64,000 nucleotides of DNA from Protula sp. h YS-2021. Lineage: Eukaryota; Annelida; Polychaeta; Sabellida; Serpulidae. Both the position numbers and the translations under genes were made by a program. This document shows, piece after piece, positions 12,976 to 27,496 of this stretch (its first letter is position 1; each line of letters starts with the position of its first letter). The stretch covers positions 23,418,642 through 23,482,641 of the forward strand of contig OX457031.1 of the NCBI GenBank assembly GCA_949752745.1. Direction: 5' to 3'. A model generated the notes under the pieces. That model saw only the letters and a list, made by a program, of their open reading frames with translations. It was not told the origin of the DNA and made no database searches.

Positions 12976-14250
12976 GTTGGCCGCTAGATCCATACGCCCC
13001 TTCACATCTCATTCATATATTTATGGACCATCGCATCTTTTTAGGGACATATGCAACGAAGCAATTTGTCCCGGAACGTATGCAAATACCACACTCGCAC
13101 GCTCGTATCATTTAATTGATTTATCCTCCTGCTACACACTCGCATGTCGAGTCACATAAGTTGAAGAAAAGTGGAAAGTATCTATTCCTTTTATTACACA
13201 GAGGTTAATTGGAGTACAGTCTGACAAAGGACTTCAGTTCTTTTATATTTTTACTCTGAGGTTATATGATAATTTAGGAATATTTAAAAGCGTCCGTTAG
13301 AGAGCTCTCAAGCATATTTCTTTGATTTTTACCGTTTCTACGGATACAGAACTGTTTTTGGCAGTGAACGAAATCTTTGAGGTGAGTGGCTGCTTTTATA
13401 ATGTATGAATAATTGCATGGTATTGTTAGTACATACCACAAATTATAAAGCTTTTCATTAGAAAAGATTTATTTATTTATTTATTTAATCGTTTTGAAAA
13501 ACCTGTAGATTCTTCTATTGGGAAATTGTCGTGATAAAGTTGAAAATAAACATAAATAAAAGGATAATTTGTATAATTTCATTTTTTTAATGTTCACATT
13601 TATACCTGAGATACTATGGCAGAATTTCAATTTTTGCAGGTTAAAAATATAATCAAACTTTCTGACAAGTATCTTCCAAGAAAGATGTTAACATGGAGAA
13701 TATTTTGGTGTTACACAATGACGGTTTGAGGTTGTTATTATTACACTGTCACTGTGGCGTAAGACTTCCCTATTTTTTATCCAAATTTTTAAAATGCACA
13801 AACACAAATTTTTTAAAATGAAATTCATTGAATCGCGTTTTTTTTTTTTTCTCATTTCATTTTTTGTGCCATTTGACCCCAGTAATTGCAAAATATTTTT
13901 CAAACAGTTTGGTTCTACACCGCACCAAGAACATTGCTACATTATTGATACAGCACACGATCAGCGGTTGGGATATAAAAAAACTCTACTGGTGCATTTC
14001 CCATGTTTATCCATTTTGTATGCTTAAGTGATTACAACTATTTGAAATGTGTTTATTTAGAGGACTTTTGAGGATTTATTTGACAAGTTTCTGACCACTT
14101 AACTCTTGTTTGACCAGGCAAAATTAGTTAGCCCATCCATCACTCCCAGCGTCATTATTTCTGGCCAAGCTTTGAATGGATAAAAATTTTCAGTGAACAG
14201 CACCCGTCTGACCATTGTTTCAAAAGAAACTGTTGTCATATCCATAAATA

Positions 14251-14426
14251 CAGAAAACCTACCTACACCGGACAAACGGGGGGACTGGTGGATTTTGTCC
14301 GGTATATAGAGGTTTCCGGTATTTCAGGGGTCATGTAAACCAATGGGGAAAACGGGACTGAGAATTCTTGTCCGGTATTGGCATATGTCCGGTATTTCAG
14401 GGTTTGTCCAGAATGAGGTTTTACTG
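14251..14426. mobile_element. MITE with CAG(T)AAAACCT ends and TA duplication
   Basis: A 176-bp non-coding element whose left end begins CAGAAAACCT and whose right end, reverse-complemented, begins CAGTAAAACCT. It is flanked by TA at 14249-14250 and 14427-14428. Inner sequence repeats TTGTCCGGTAT-like words. It belongs to the same general TA-inserting class as the element at 5432-5645 but differs in sequence. Confidence 0.65.
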
Positions 14427-14977
14427 TAATCTGCAGCCAAACCCCCGAACACAATCTTCAGTCACTAAAACAATTTTCAGAAGTTGTTTATTCTGTCCTC
14501 ACATATATCTCACAGCTGCCGTTGGATTTAACCAACGTTAGAAAACTATCACCTATATCTTTTCTCGCCATTAACTTCATAGAAATGGATGTTCCTAGAC
14601 TTGAGTGATGCAACTCTATTTCTTGAAAATTACCTGTCTTGCCAGTCCCCATGGGTATCCGCAACAGGGAAAGTTACAAGGAAAGATACGGGTGATGCTT
14701 CTCTAGAGTCCGTTCGATCCAGCAAAACAGCTGTAACATTCGTAAAAACTAAAATAGATTTTGATTGGATAACACGGGAAATGAATGCTTAACGACAACT
14801 ATTTTTCACGTTGTTCAGTCTTCAGCCAATACAAATAGGGTGGCAGAGAACCTTGGTGTTGTAAAAATGAAAGCTATAACAATTAAAAAAGTAATTAAAT
14901 TTGTAGTAATTCAGTAAAATCTAAAGGGTACGTTGTTCAGGCGTAGTTGGGCTCAATATGGTTCTAATCTGACGAAG

Positions 14978-15053
14978 TGGTAGTAGTAGCAGCAGCAGCA
15001 GGAGTAGTAGTAGCAGTATTAGTAGTATCAGTAGTAGTAGAAGCAGCAGCAGC

Positions 15054-15088
<35 letters not shown>

Positions 15089-15113
15089 TGGTAGTAGTAG
15101 AAGCAGCAGCAGC

Positions 15114-15166
<53 letters not shown>

Positions 15167-15180
15167 TAGTAGCATAGTAG
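14978..15180. repeat. (TAG/CAG)n trinucleotide repeat
   Basis: About 200 bp of imperfect AGT/AGC triplets. Long frames of poly-Val or poly-Leu across it are repeat artefacts. Confidence 0.97.
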
Positions 15181-18100
15181 TAATAACCCTGGGTTTTCTT
15201 GTGTTTAAAACGCTCCTACACTTATGAGATTATGCTGAACCCTATAAATAAGTCTGCCAGTTGGACAGCACTTATGTGCTCGAATTTCTAGGCCTGTGCT
15301 CGTTGTGAGATTCATAACAATGAAAGACAACCGGAACTGGACTGTTGAAAAACAGATCGTCTAATTTGCTGGCTGATCGATCCACGTTACTTACAAGGTG
15401 TAGGGAAAGAAACGGAAGTGGGTAGGCATGGGTGAATGGGGAATCTAGGTCCCCCCTTCGACCCATTCCCTCCTGGTCGTCCACCCCCAGTATTTCCCCC
15501 TGGCACTTTGCTCTGGAAAATGATTTTTTTATAAATAATCTTCGAGTAATCAAACGTATTGTTCATTAATTTAATTGCAATAAATGAATATTGTTGTGTC
15601 CACCGAACACGGTTGGTCGATTGCAATAGAGTGAGTAATTGCAATAATATTAGAATTTGGAATTAATTTGTCGAGTTAAATACTTCATAAAAACGGTAAA
15701 ACATTACAGTTTACAGTAAATCAATATGGAGCTCACGAAACTGGTTGGAACTTTATCCCATAATCGATTAATTAATAAGCAGTAAATAAATAAACTTTAT
15801 GTAAGTAAATAACAGTAATAAATATAAGTGATTTGTAAAATGGATATATAAATGAAACTAAATGAATAAAAAATAACAAATGAACGAAAAAAGATAAATA
15901 CGGTAATAAACAAACGAAATACGCAAATACTGGACTAAATAGTCGCACTATTTAATTTTCTTAAATAAAATGTGTCAATTATTGCCATGTAATTTATTTT
16001 TTTAAATGTTTCCCAATTTCTTACAAAAACGTTGCCTTGGGTGGGAAAGGGCCAGGGGACGTACAGTGCCAAAGAACCAGGGGGAAACGACTTGGGGGAA
16101 AAGACCGGGGAGAAAGGGTTGGGGGAAGGGGCTGTTTCCGGAAGGAGGGGAGGAACCGCCCATTTTCCATCAAACAGAACGGTCGTGAAAATAATTTCCT
16201 TTTCAATGAAGAGCTGAAGATCTGTAGCGAATGGGACAAAAAAAAATATGTCATTTTACTTGTGTACTAAAAGATCTGTGATAAAAACCACATCATCTGG
16301 CTAACAAAGATTGCCTGAAACCGGAAGCAATAAGACTGAAAGGATTGTCCAATATGCTGTAACCCTTTACATAGGATTATCTTCATAAAATAAGCAGCTA
16401 AAATTGTAAGATATTTGTTACGCAAGTATATTCTCTCGCACCTGAAGAAAGGTTGCATCGCGCGCACAACTGCCTCACCCTCCCTCCCCCCCCCCCCATC
16501 CCCCGCTACTAAGCTAATTGGCCCGGAAAACATAGAGTGTGGCTAAAAAAAACCGAGCAAATAAAACGAATCAGTCGATTAAAAAAGCCTTATTCTACAC
16601 CATCGTTTAAAAATGTTTAAGCCGGAAAGGCCACTGGTAAATTGATAAAATGGAGCCTAATCACTCATTTCGATTGCTCGGTGGGGGAAAAGCGGAGTGC
16701 TCTTTCCTGTCGTAGAAATCAAGGCACACCCCACCCCCCCCTCCAAAAAAACCGCCCACCTCGGGCAGATAACCCTCCCCGCATCCCCTATATGCCCGTC
16801 CTATACCACTCAACAAATGCACAGTGGTGCTGCGAGGAAAATTTTTCAAAAAGAATCCTTTTTTGCAATCACCATCAACTGGACAAACACGGCTGGTAAT
16901 AAAACCAGAACATACTAATAGCCTGTAACATTCTACATTACTCAAATTGAGCCACAATTAAAAGGCATTAGCAAAGCCGTATGCGCAATTGTCACGTTTT
17001 GTAAGGTAATATCAAGCGCATTTTAAAGCACTGATCTGAAAGGAATCATGTCTGTTGCGATGTATTGGGAAATAATATGACGGGTAATTGGTTCATTCAG
17101 GCGTGGCGATCAGTCAGGGAAATGCCTTTCACGTACGCACACGGTTAAATATCACCAGACCTGCTGGTAGACCAATCAGGACCTTTTTTTTCTGTTATTG
17201 CGTCATTAGTGTAAATGAGTTGTTGTATAGCAATCCGCATAGTGCAGCAGTTAATATTAATTTAGTTTAATGCAGACCTACATATTTGATTATAGTAACG
17301 GATATATTAGACAAAAAGACAGCTCTTTTCTTGGGTGGGCAGCTGCGGGGCGCTTCGTACATCTTATTCATTTAATTATTTTATGAATTTTAGAATAGAA
17401 AATTAAGCGGGCAGGGCCAGTAAGTCATGGTCTTTTAAACCGCCACTTTTACACTAATGGAACACCTGAAAAGTCAGAATTTAACAACCGGTACCAAGTA
17501 CTGGAATCCTCTAGTGAGCACGCGCACTCGAAACCGTGAACTGTCTTATTAATTTATTTTTAACAACCCACTCGTTTATGAAATGGGCCTTAAATGTTGA
17601 ACGTTTAAAAATACAGCATTTAACGTTCTGCTTATTGATTGCTTATTGAATCCGCTTATTGACTGTAAATAAATCTATCTACACATATTTATCTTATTTT
17701 TCTGTTACCAATGTAACTGATCGATTTGGCAGGGATAATCCTGCCCTGCCTCTTCATCACTTTCCCTGTCCCTCTTATCCTTCGATCGAAAAACATGGAT
17801 CTCCTGACAATCGGGGTAACGATGGGCTAATAACGGAAAACCACGCCCCTCCACTTCGCCAGTATTGCCCACCACTCATTACAGAATTTCTTCTTTGGTT
17901 TATACAAAATTAAATTATTTTTCGGCGTTTGAGTACCTGCTGGATTAAACTACAATCATGCTGTAACATCGCTGTTCGGTGTTTGGTTTTTGGTCAGGAA
18001 TGTGATTAAAAATTCATGTTTAAGCTCAATACTTTGCCAATAAAATCTTCTTTTTAAATCAAGGGTTAAAACTGAAAGAAAACAGTTACATTGAATAGGC

Positions 18101-21100
18101 AATCCAATACTTTATTAGAAAGTTAACGCTGTTCCATCAATTATTAAATAGGTGTTAGATAAAGTACGGCTTTAGCCTTGTTTTATGACAGCTGTATGTC
18201 AAAAGACAATAACATTGAGCTGTAAAATGAATGCACTGGGGTTTACAGGCGGTGACAGAAAAACCACCCATGCATATAGATATATTCATTAGACCGTGCT
18301 TTTTTAAATAATTTACATTTTGTTAGCTATCTTCCTCTAATAAACATTTGTCTCTGTCTATTTGTTCCATGAGTGACCATAGGATCGAAAACCGCTTCAG
18401 CGCGGTGCATCGTTGGGTATCTCCAATTTCCGGACGGTTGATCCACAATCATCGTAATCATTCCAGAGCCACGCACTGATTTTTATATTCAATCATGTGT
18501 TTTTATAAATAAAATAAACATGGTAAGCATAGTGATTGCGTAATAACCTGGTTGTCTAACGTTGAGGGTTTTCATACTGTCATAAAACACTTGATATTTA
18601 AACAGATATTTTGGCTAATGTTACCAAAAATAATTATTTACGTTACACGTACCTTGCAAAAGTTTCATTCACCTTTATGATTGAACAAAAAGTAGTATAT
18701 AGCAACATTGTGGCATGAATAGCGTCATAATTTATTTGTTATTGTAGATTCCTAACCAGTGGGCATAACTAGGAAAGACTGCCCCTCTAGGCGTCATCAA
18801 TTACATTATTTCTCAGTAATGCTTTGAAGCACGTTCTTTGCCTATAACCCGAATGTTTGCAACGGTGTTACATTAATTTGCAGAAGGGTTGATAAGCACA
18901 TAAAAGAATCAATCAGACTAAGTAAGGCTAAACAAGATGGCTTCCTACCGCATATGTAGTGCAAATAAACGACAAATGTAGTCACAAATATCAATGCAGT
19001 CTGATGTGCCAATTGTTGTATTAATTAAATTGAAAATAAAAATCCTTTGTGTAATGGAAATTGTCACGCGATATGCAAGCAATGTGATACCGTGTAGTTT
19101 ACCCTGTCGATGACAAACATATTTATGTGGAATCCCATTTTCACATTTATTTTACAGTCATAACTATCAGAAAGCAATTCAGGTATGCCCCTTATTATGT
19201 TTGCTACGTCTCGCCTGATTTTCACCCACCCACTTGGGATTGAAATGAATGATATGAAAATCATAAATAAAACTAGATACATTTTCCAATATATCAGTGG
19301 TACCAAAAGTTAACTGCTACAATGAATTGGCTTGAATTGAATAATCAAACATAAAGAGTACCAAACAAGAACGCGAATTTTATGCAACGGTCTGAGTTGT
19401 TGTAAAAAGAAGTAGTTAACTGAAAAATTATGAAAAAACTAGATTTTGTTAACACCGTTAACATGTATTTACAAAACGGCATTAAAAACCTAAACGGGAT
19501 GAGAAAAGAAGCAGCAATTGTGAGGAACTCCCATGCTTAATTCTTACCAAGTTAAAATTTTTTTAATGGTAGCCCAATATAAAACCCGAATACAAGTACA
19601 TTAAAATATATTATTACAGCCGGTTATATGCAATATTAAATATTACATATATGCCAACCTATTTGCATCGGCACAATGTTCGGCAAAATAGCAAATATGA
19701 AATGCCGTAGTCATGATTCGACGGTAAATTATGGACTTACGAAATTTAAATTAAATTTTATATTGTATAACTAGAGGTTACATTTGATACGTTTTTATTA
19801 GTTTAAATATTTGGTTATTCGTTCTGAAATACTTTCGAATTCGAATTTAATATTCAGTATTTTAAGGTCAATTGAGATATCATTAAAGTTATTCTCAACT
19901 GTAAATAAGCGTTCAAAACCTATAACTCTTGATTTAAAGATATTTTTTTAAACCAATTCTACTCTCCTCAATTTTTATCGATCCTTTAAGATTGGATCAA
20001 TCAGAACTGAAAAGTTATATTTGCCAATGATATAGCCTGGGCTTCTTTTCCAGCCCAATAGCCTTATATTCTTATATTCTGTTTTGTGTAAAAGTAATTG
20101 CAGTTCTCTTAACCTGATTACATCTGATTCACATCTTTCGTCTTAATACGTAAATACAGGTTATGTATATGTAATAAATGTAGGCGTCCATTGTTGAAAT
20201 ATTTTCTTTGTCAAATACTTAAATAAAAATAAATTATTGAATCCCTTTCATCTGCACTAAGATAACAGAGCCCCATTATAGGATACGTAATTTTTTGGCG
20301 ATGGGACTGGAAAGCACTAAATTTTACCAATATTTACCTTGCTGATGGCAATACGGATATTGCAACTTTGTACAAAGTAGCCAAGAAGTAGGTGGTGTTG
20401 TTCACACTACAGTATCAAATACACATATTATTGGTATGACGAAAAGTTGACACATTTTATGTTTCCGTAGACCCAAGTGGATTCAGCCAGAAAATGCCTC
20501 CGTTCCAGACACGAGTCGTTCGGGGTATTTTTATCGCTAAGAGATGTCTTCGTTTGTTTTATTCTCCAGACGCCAGCTTCAAAACTATTTTTGTTATAAA
20601 GTACATAAATTTTCTACTATCTTAGAATATGTGCGAATTTTAAGTTACTTTTTTTGAAAGCGACTAATTCAGTGTCGTATTTAAGTGATTGCAGAAGTAT
20701 TATTGATACATTTCAGTATATCTGATATGTTTAAAAAATGCATAAATGCTTTGTTGTTTTTGCTTTAATACTCTATGAGTACAAAGCTTATATTCTTGGA
20801 GTCCTGAGTGATGTCGATGTTTTGTGGACATAATTTGTTGTTCCTTTTCATGATTTGGTTCAATGTTCGACCAAATACATTCATGCTCGTATCCTAGAAA
20901 TTTACGCTGTCTCCACTTTGGAAGACACTGAGTTAGTTTTCTCGCGTTACATCAGTTTATTCAAAGGATGTTAATGCTATAATATTTGATTCAATACTCG
21001 TTTTGCTTATTTGGAGTGCATTTGTCAAATAAGCTATGGTTGTCTGTTTCGACATAACAGCATTTTAAAGTATCGTTGCATCGAAGTTGCCAAAAATTCT

Positions 21101-24100
21101 TCCCTATATTTACCTCTTTTTTATATCTGTACATGAATACTCTGGCCATAACAACATTGCAAGACATAAGACAAAGGCTTTCCAACAGGAATTGTTCTAA
21201 GCAGTTGAATTGACACGTTTCCTTGGGTTACTTTTGCTTATTTATAAAGTGGGTTAATTCCAGTGTTTCAGTCAAAGATAGCGGTGCCTTGTATTAGGAA
21301 AATCCGTTATGGGAGTTACTTGTGAATGAAAGGCACGGAAGTGATTTCCAGATCCCGCAAGAAAGACGCAAGAGTCGTGTTGTGGCATACAATGAAATAA
21401 TGCAAATAGGTGTAGCAAAACAAAAATTTCTCAAAACAAAACCGTCCAAAAGTAAATGGTCTTCTGGTGATGTCCTGTCACTTAGCATTCGACACTGTAC
21501 TGCTATGACTAATATAGCAGAATGTAAAAAATACCTTGTTTACTTTTTAAAACGAGCTACAAACTTGGCCACAGCTGTCTCTTTCATTAAAGAGCAAGAT
21601 AACTGTTGTAAAAACTTCGCACTGCCAAAAATTCTGCAATGAATGTACTAAACTACAATTTGTATCTCATTTCCCCAAAGCTACCACTTGAGAATGTGTT
21701 ATCCCTTTTGCCCGGAAAGATTGTCACATTACATTCCGGTATTCTATCGAAACATATTAGCTGGTTGGTAGAGTGTACAACAATGTACATCCAAAATTTC
21801 TGAAACATGTCCTATTCTAGTGCTGAGAGTGGCGTAAATGTATAATAATATAATAAAATCGGTGTTTTTTAGAAACTCTAAATAAAATTATGGTTATATT
21901 AGTAACTCAATAGACAATAAACTGGTCCTTCATGAATAATCTGGAAATTAAAGACAGAGTCAACTTAATATCAACCTTTTTCACATCCTCGGTTTGAATT
22001 GGTAATGAAAGTAATAATTAAAGCTGGTTCTGTTTGATATTTATAAGGCTATAATGAAGGATAAAACAGTTGCACGAAGTGGTAAAAGACGTTGTGCATG
22101 CAATAATATCATGTTGTTTTGCAGAAAATAGCACAAATATTAATGAAATTAATATCTTTAGCAATGTCAAGGGCAGTGTCAATAATTATAGAATTATACA
22201 AAAATTACGCTTCTAAAGCTTTGTATCCAAATTTGATAAAGTGGTCAACGAGCCACGTGATTGCAGTCAAGAGAAAAAGGATGTTGTTCACACTTTTACT
22301 AAGTGTAAAAAACTGATAACTTATTGGATTTTACTTGAAGATTGAATCAATGTGAATTTCCTCTCGAAAAATTCTAAGTTGAGTATTAACCTCGCCATAC
22401 GGTTAGATAGTTCGTCCATCTCTTTTGAAAAAAAGCCTCGTCGTTAGAACTTTACAGGCTTATTATGGTTCTGTTGGACTATGTTACAACCCTAAACTCA
22501 GGTTGAATCAACACTGGCTTGATCATAATATTTCTCATCACATTGATTCAAGTGCCTTGATATCAAATGTATTATTTGGTTTTTATACTCTCTATATGTG
22601 TTATTTTTATACAATGGGCAAAACCATCAACTAAAGAATCCCTCAGATGTCGTAACATATTTTAGCACTTTTCACAGCAGTTGAACTTATTAGAAAATAT
22701 TACAACAGCCATAAAAAAGCAGAACAATTTTTGTATGATACGATTTTCGTAAATAGAGATAAAGGTCAGTCGTGTATGTACAGGGTGCAGGCGAAAAATC
22801 CGGGGAGTACAATCATGATATTTTTCCAACGAAAGCCTCCTTTGGCTATCCGCATGAATATTTTATAAGAGTTTAAAAAACCCTTACTAGTGATTTCACA
22901 TCTTGAGAATGAAAGCAGACGGTTGAGACGCCATGGGAATGCTATGCACCACAACTCAAATTTACTTTTGTCATGACAGTGTGGATGTTTAGGGTAACTT
23001 CCTATTTCACCGGAATGGGAATTCGCTGAGGCAGTAACGTAGGGGTACGCATTAACAAACAAAATTTATGTTATTCGCGAAATTATACTGTAAAGGTTTC
23101 TATACCAGTATTAATGATATTTGCTCTAGTAGATTTATCATTGCTTTAATCACATTGTTCTCAAATTACTCCCTTTTACGTTAAATTTAGCCAAAGACCT
23201 GTTGCTAAATTTTAAATATTTAGACATGTGTATGGTGCTGCATGAATTGCTTTTGTCCTTGACTTATCAAGCGGAATAGGTCTACAACTGTAATTAAAAC
23301 AATTTCAGTGATTATTTCTTTTAATATTTTATTTAACCTTTTGAAGTGAAAGCGGAGTTTGGCCCCTCTCAAACAATTCTTCGTCAAATGCCGCTTTGGC
23401 AGTGGCGGAAAAACCGCTGTCACGGATTGTCGCACATGGACAACACCCCCATGCTTCGAGACAACCTCATTGATAAAGCTGTTTCATTTGAGCGGTGTGT
23501 ATTCACATTCCTCCCCGTGTGTCATAACGAAGGGAATGTTATCAGAATGGCTCAATCTCCGACATTTGTCTCAAGTACTATAATTAAAGGATATTTGGAA
23601 GAATAAATAGCGTCTAACAACGATAAACGAATAGAAGCAATATTTGATGCATAAAAAGGTGAACGTATTTAGGTTTAGTTGCAACAGTATAGAAAGTTAA
23701 AACCTGCCATAAAAAGACAGTGTTTTTAACGTTATGAGTAATTGCAAGGTTTTACAGACGAAATAATTTGTGCTACCGCAGACTTTTTATTGATAATTGA
23801 GCATTTGGGGTCTGAACAAAACAAGTTTAAGGCCTTGCAGTACTGCATTCACAAATGAATCAACTATAATCCAAAGGTTTGATGCTCAAATGACGACATA
23901 TCCCTGTAAAATCCCATGAAAAAAGAGAAAGCTCCTTGGCTCATCTGTTCCATACGTAGGAAATATGACCTGCGGATCAGATGTCTAAAGTAGGGCGCTC
24001 TAATATTTAGACTTCACCAGCAAATAGTCATCATATAGACGAGCATAAGGAGTGGGGCCTTCGTATATAATTTACCCCACCCTTCCCTTTACGTTTTAGA

Positions 24101-24762
24101 AAATCGGGATGGCATCCATTCGCAAAATAATCAACTCGACCATTGCATAAGTACTTTACAATTGCATGCATCTGTACTATTGAATCCGAAAGATATAGTG
24201 CCTTCGTTCTACCTTGTCCCAATAACATACAGATCAAATATATAAATATTGCTAAGTAAGAACTAACGCCAGTTACTATATTACATGCATTTGCCACATG
24301 CCATTGCAGAATGGTATATTGTGGGTTGCTTTTTTAAAATAATGCTAAAATCATTCAGCAGTGGTATAAGAGTAAATAGGTTCTTGATCGAATCTCGCTC
24401 TAAAATGACAGATTAAATGCATATATAAAGAATTCTCTTATGTGTGTTGTATTCGTTGCATTTTATGTAGGGTTTAACTTTTACAACCGCTTGATAAATT
24501 TTCCCTAAAGCACGTACATTTATTACAAAGGAGCACAATACGTTTTAAAGCCTGACCTTAATATCATTGTGATTATGATCGCATTTCTGACCTTTGTATA
24601 AACTTGCAACTTTACGAATATAGCGTAAAAGGGCGCATGTGTTATTTTAGAGAGTTATTCCAAGGATGAATGAAAAAATAAACAACTCTATGTGTATTGT
24701 GAGGGATGATAACCAAATATGTCATGCATATTTTCGCTGATAAATCAGGTGTGCAGTCAGGT

Positions 24763-25373
24763 CCGGTGTAAGGAAACGTTTTGACCCTCAAAATAAATCG
24801 GCTCCCCGGTCGATTTGTTTTAAAACAAACAGCCCCCCCCCGATCGATTTGTTTTAAAAGAAAAAGAACCCTCATGAAATGTTTTAACCCCCCCCCCCCT
24901 TATTTTTTGTTTGATTTCTTCATTTCTTTCCACATATGGCCAGTTTATTAGTTTCTTTAATTGAAATAAAAACTATATCCATGAATAACGATTTATTTAG
25001 CAACTAACATCTAAATTTTCAAACACGAAAACACTTCCAACACCACTAACATACAGTCACCAAAAAATCTGTTTTTATTGATGTTAATTTATGTTGATAG
25101 AACTCCGGAGCATTTTTCAACGAGTTAAAATAATACTTTTCTACATCAAAAGGTAGAAAATTCTTAAAATAGTATTAAAAAAAGCTTATGCACCTTTTTT
25201 ACTTCCATTTCATATTTAAACATGATTATTTGAAGGGGGGTCATTCTATTATACAGGGGTCTGTTTGTTATGGCAGGCTTTCCTAAAACAAATCGACTGG
25301 GGGGTCTGTTTGTTTTAAAAGAAATCGGCCGGGGGTCGATTTGTTTGGGGGCCAAAAGATTTCATTACACCGG
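24763..25373. mobile_element. Fold-back element with about 95-bp inverted arms
   Basis: The left arm (about 24763-24858) begins CCGGTGTAAGGAAACG. The right arm (about 25280-25373), read as reverse complement, begins CCGGTGTAATGAAATC. The arms share the same order of words, including CGATTTGTTTTAAAA, ACAAACAG and a poly-C stretch, at high identity with a few indels. The roughly 420-bp middle is AT-rich and non-coding. This fits a fold-back or MITE-type DNA transposon. Short frames inside (Lys-Gln-Ile-Asp-rich) are arm artefacts. Confidence 0.7.
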
Positions 25374-27439
25374 GTTAAAAAGGGGGTGTTTGCGTGCAGT
25401 TTGTCTAAAATGTTCTAATACATGGATAGATCATGGGGCTGAGTTCGATCACGTTGAAGACCTGTGAAAAACCAGTACAGTGACTTTATTGGCTTTCTAT
25501 TAATATCCACATCTAATACAAGATGTGTATTACTTATGCCATGTTTGTATAACTCCGAAAAGTCTATGATTGTTTTGGATATTTTCTGTAACTGGAGTTA
25601 ATGTTGGGGTTATTTTTGTAATTGGAGACAAATTAGTATAATTCTTTACTATATCCTCTTCTAAAACATCTCCGCCTATAGACTATCTATGGATAGATAT
25701 CGATTTCCGTGTTGTACATCAACTTGAAAACAAGCTCAAGTAGTAGAAGAAAGACAACTACACAGAAAAAATACTTCTAGATCAACCCCCAGAACGGCAT
25801 AAAAGACTATTTTGACGTTATTTCAAGAGAAATTAAACCCATTTACATCCCCCCCCCCTAGTTTTTTTCACATTTTACATGTTTCTTGTTTAGCTTTAAT
25901 ATTTGCCTATGCACTAAAATTGATTATATTTGTTGTTCTGTTTACACCTGCTAGTATTCCAGTAAGTTCTAATGTGAATCGGTAACAATGTTGACACCTT
26001 GCAACATCATGATCAAAAGCGTTTTTATATATCACTAAAACAGTCATCTTAAGTCAAATGTTTTTGTTGTAATCTCATAAAATGTCTTGGACTTAGCCAT
26101 TTGTTTGCAATCTTTGGAAGGCAACAATAAATAGTATTAGCTTAATTAAGTTATGTAGGTAATAAACACTGCTTCAAACCAAATTCAAGACATGCTTATT
26201 AGGTCTCAAAGTGACGCTAATAGCTACATTTTGAATTCTTAATCAATACATTATGGGCAGGATCTTTATATATGGGCTATATGATTAAACTTCAGTTCCG
26301 CGTGTTGCAAAATAAAGGAGCATTGCTCATCATTACACACCTCCTTTACTGTGGTTATGCTTTCCCATCAGGCATGCATTGTGTGACTAAGGAAATGAAG
26401 TAAGGCATTAAAACTATCATTATCTAGGAGTTTTAGGAACTGTCATCAAACTCTTTTGGAAAAGAGATGATAATATTTAAACCTTAGTATGTCAGTTTTG
26501 TTATGAAATACAAACAGAGCTCAATACAGCTTCAATCTTACATCAAAGAATCAATTGGAAAACATGGATTAAGTAGAAGTATTGATTATAGATTTAGAAT
26601 TTTCTGAGAAAATACACTTTCAGCTAAAGCTGTTTTCATTATCAACGTCAACTAGCTTATTTACGCATCATGATATAGGAGTGAATTGCCAGTTACGAAA
26701 GGTGCTACTATTTCCTTTACTTTTAGGGCATCTGTAGCGTCTTTTTTCCCAGCCTTTGTCACTCGTACTATTCTTTACAAGGATACATTTGGCTCCCCCT
26801 TACACAAACACTCGGCTCTGTCAGACATCATTTTTGCTGAATTACGACAGTGCTTTGATTATTAATGTAGGTATATGTTAATAAAAGGCCACGCTGTCAA
26901 ATGTTATGTTTTATGATTGTGCTATAAGTATTTTATAAACAAAGGGGTGTCACCTGCAATATCTCTAAAATCCTCTGCTTGGTAATTTTGTTATTTGTGG
27001 TATAAACAGGCCTATGCACCACACAAAGAGTTATAGCGCCTGCGGACCGCCTTGTTTCATGCCTCAATTTATCGGTTAAAACTTGAAGATTCTTCAGCTG
27101 CTGCTTTCATCCAGCTACGATACCCGAACAATTTAATCGCTTACCTGGCACAGAATAAACTGTTTTTGCTGCTGCTTTTCTTCTTTTCTTTTCATTGAAT
27201 AATATATATATAGAAACAAATGACGCAAAGAGAAGGCGTTTAAGGTGGAAAAAATCCATCATTAAACCACAGAATGAAGAAGTGCTTTATAGATAATGAG
27301 TATAATAGCAGAAGGGAGTAGGGGGGGGGGGGGAGGAGGCACAATAACAAATGCAAGAGAAAACAGACGTACATATAACTTCTGCGCATTCAATAGGCAA
27401 CGGACAGAGATGGTTAAGGGTTGTGGTGATGAAGGGCGG

Positions 27440-27443
<4 letters not shown>

Positions 27444-27495
<52 letters not shown>
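27444..27495. repeat. (TA)n microsatellite
   Basis: About 50 bp of uninterrupted TA. Confidence 0.97.

Positions 27496-27496
<1 letters not shown>

Larger units (their letters stand above)
13000..24760. other. Long intergenic stretch
   Basis: Nearly 12 kb without a recognisable gene on either strand. It holds one MITE (14251-14426), a TAG/CAG triplet tract (14978-15180), and short poly-C or poly-T runs near 13842-13852, 16485-16500 and 16735-16750. A consensus splice donor (GAG followed by GTGAGT at about 13381) has no convincing exon upstream. Open frames up to about 106 codons (for example 21322-21639) lack any family signature. Confidence 0.55.

Noticed and set aside
14921..15177. Poly-Leu / poly-Val open frames
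   Set aside because: They are translations of a TAG/CAG triplet repeat and occur on both strands.
21322..21642. A 106-codon plus-strand frame
   Set aside because: No domain, no plausible start context and no flanking splice signals. Length is within what an AT-rich 12-kb intergenic stretch gives by chance.
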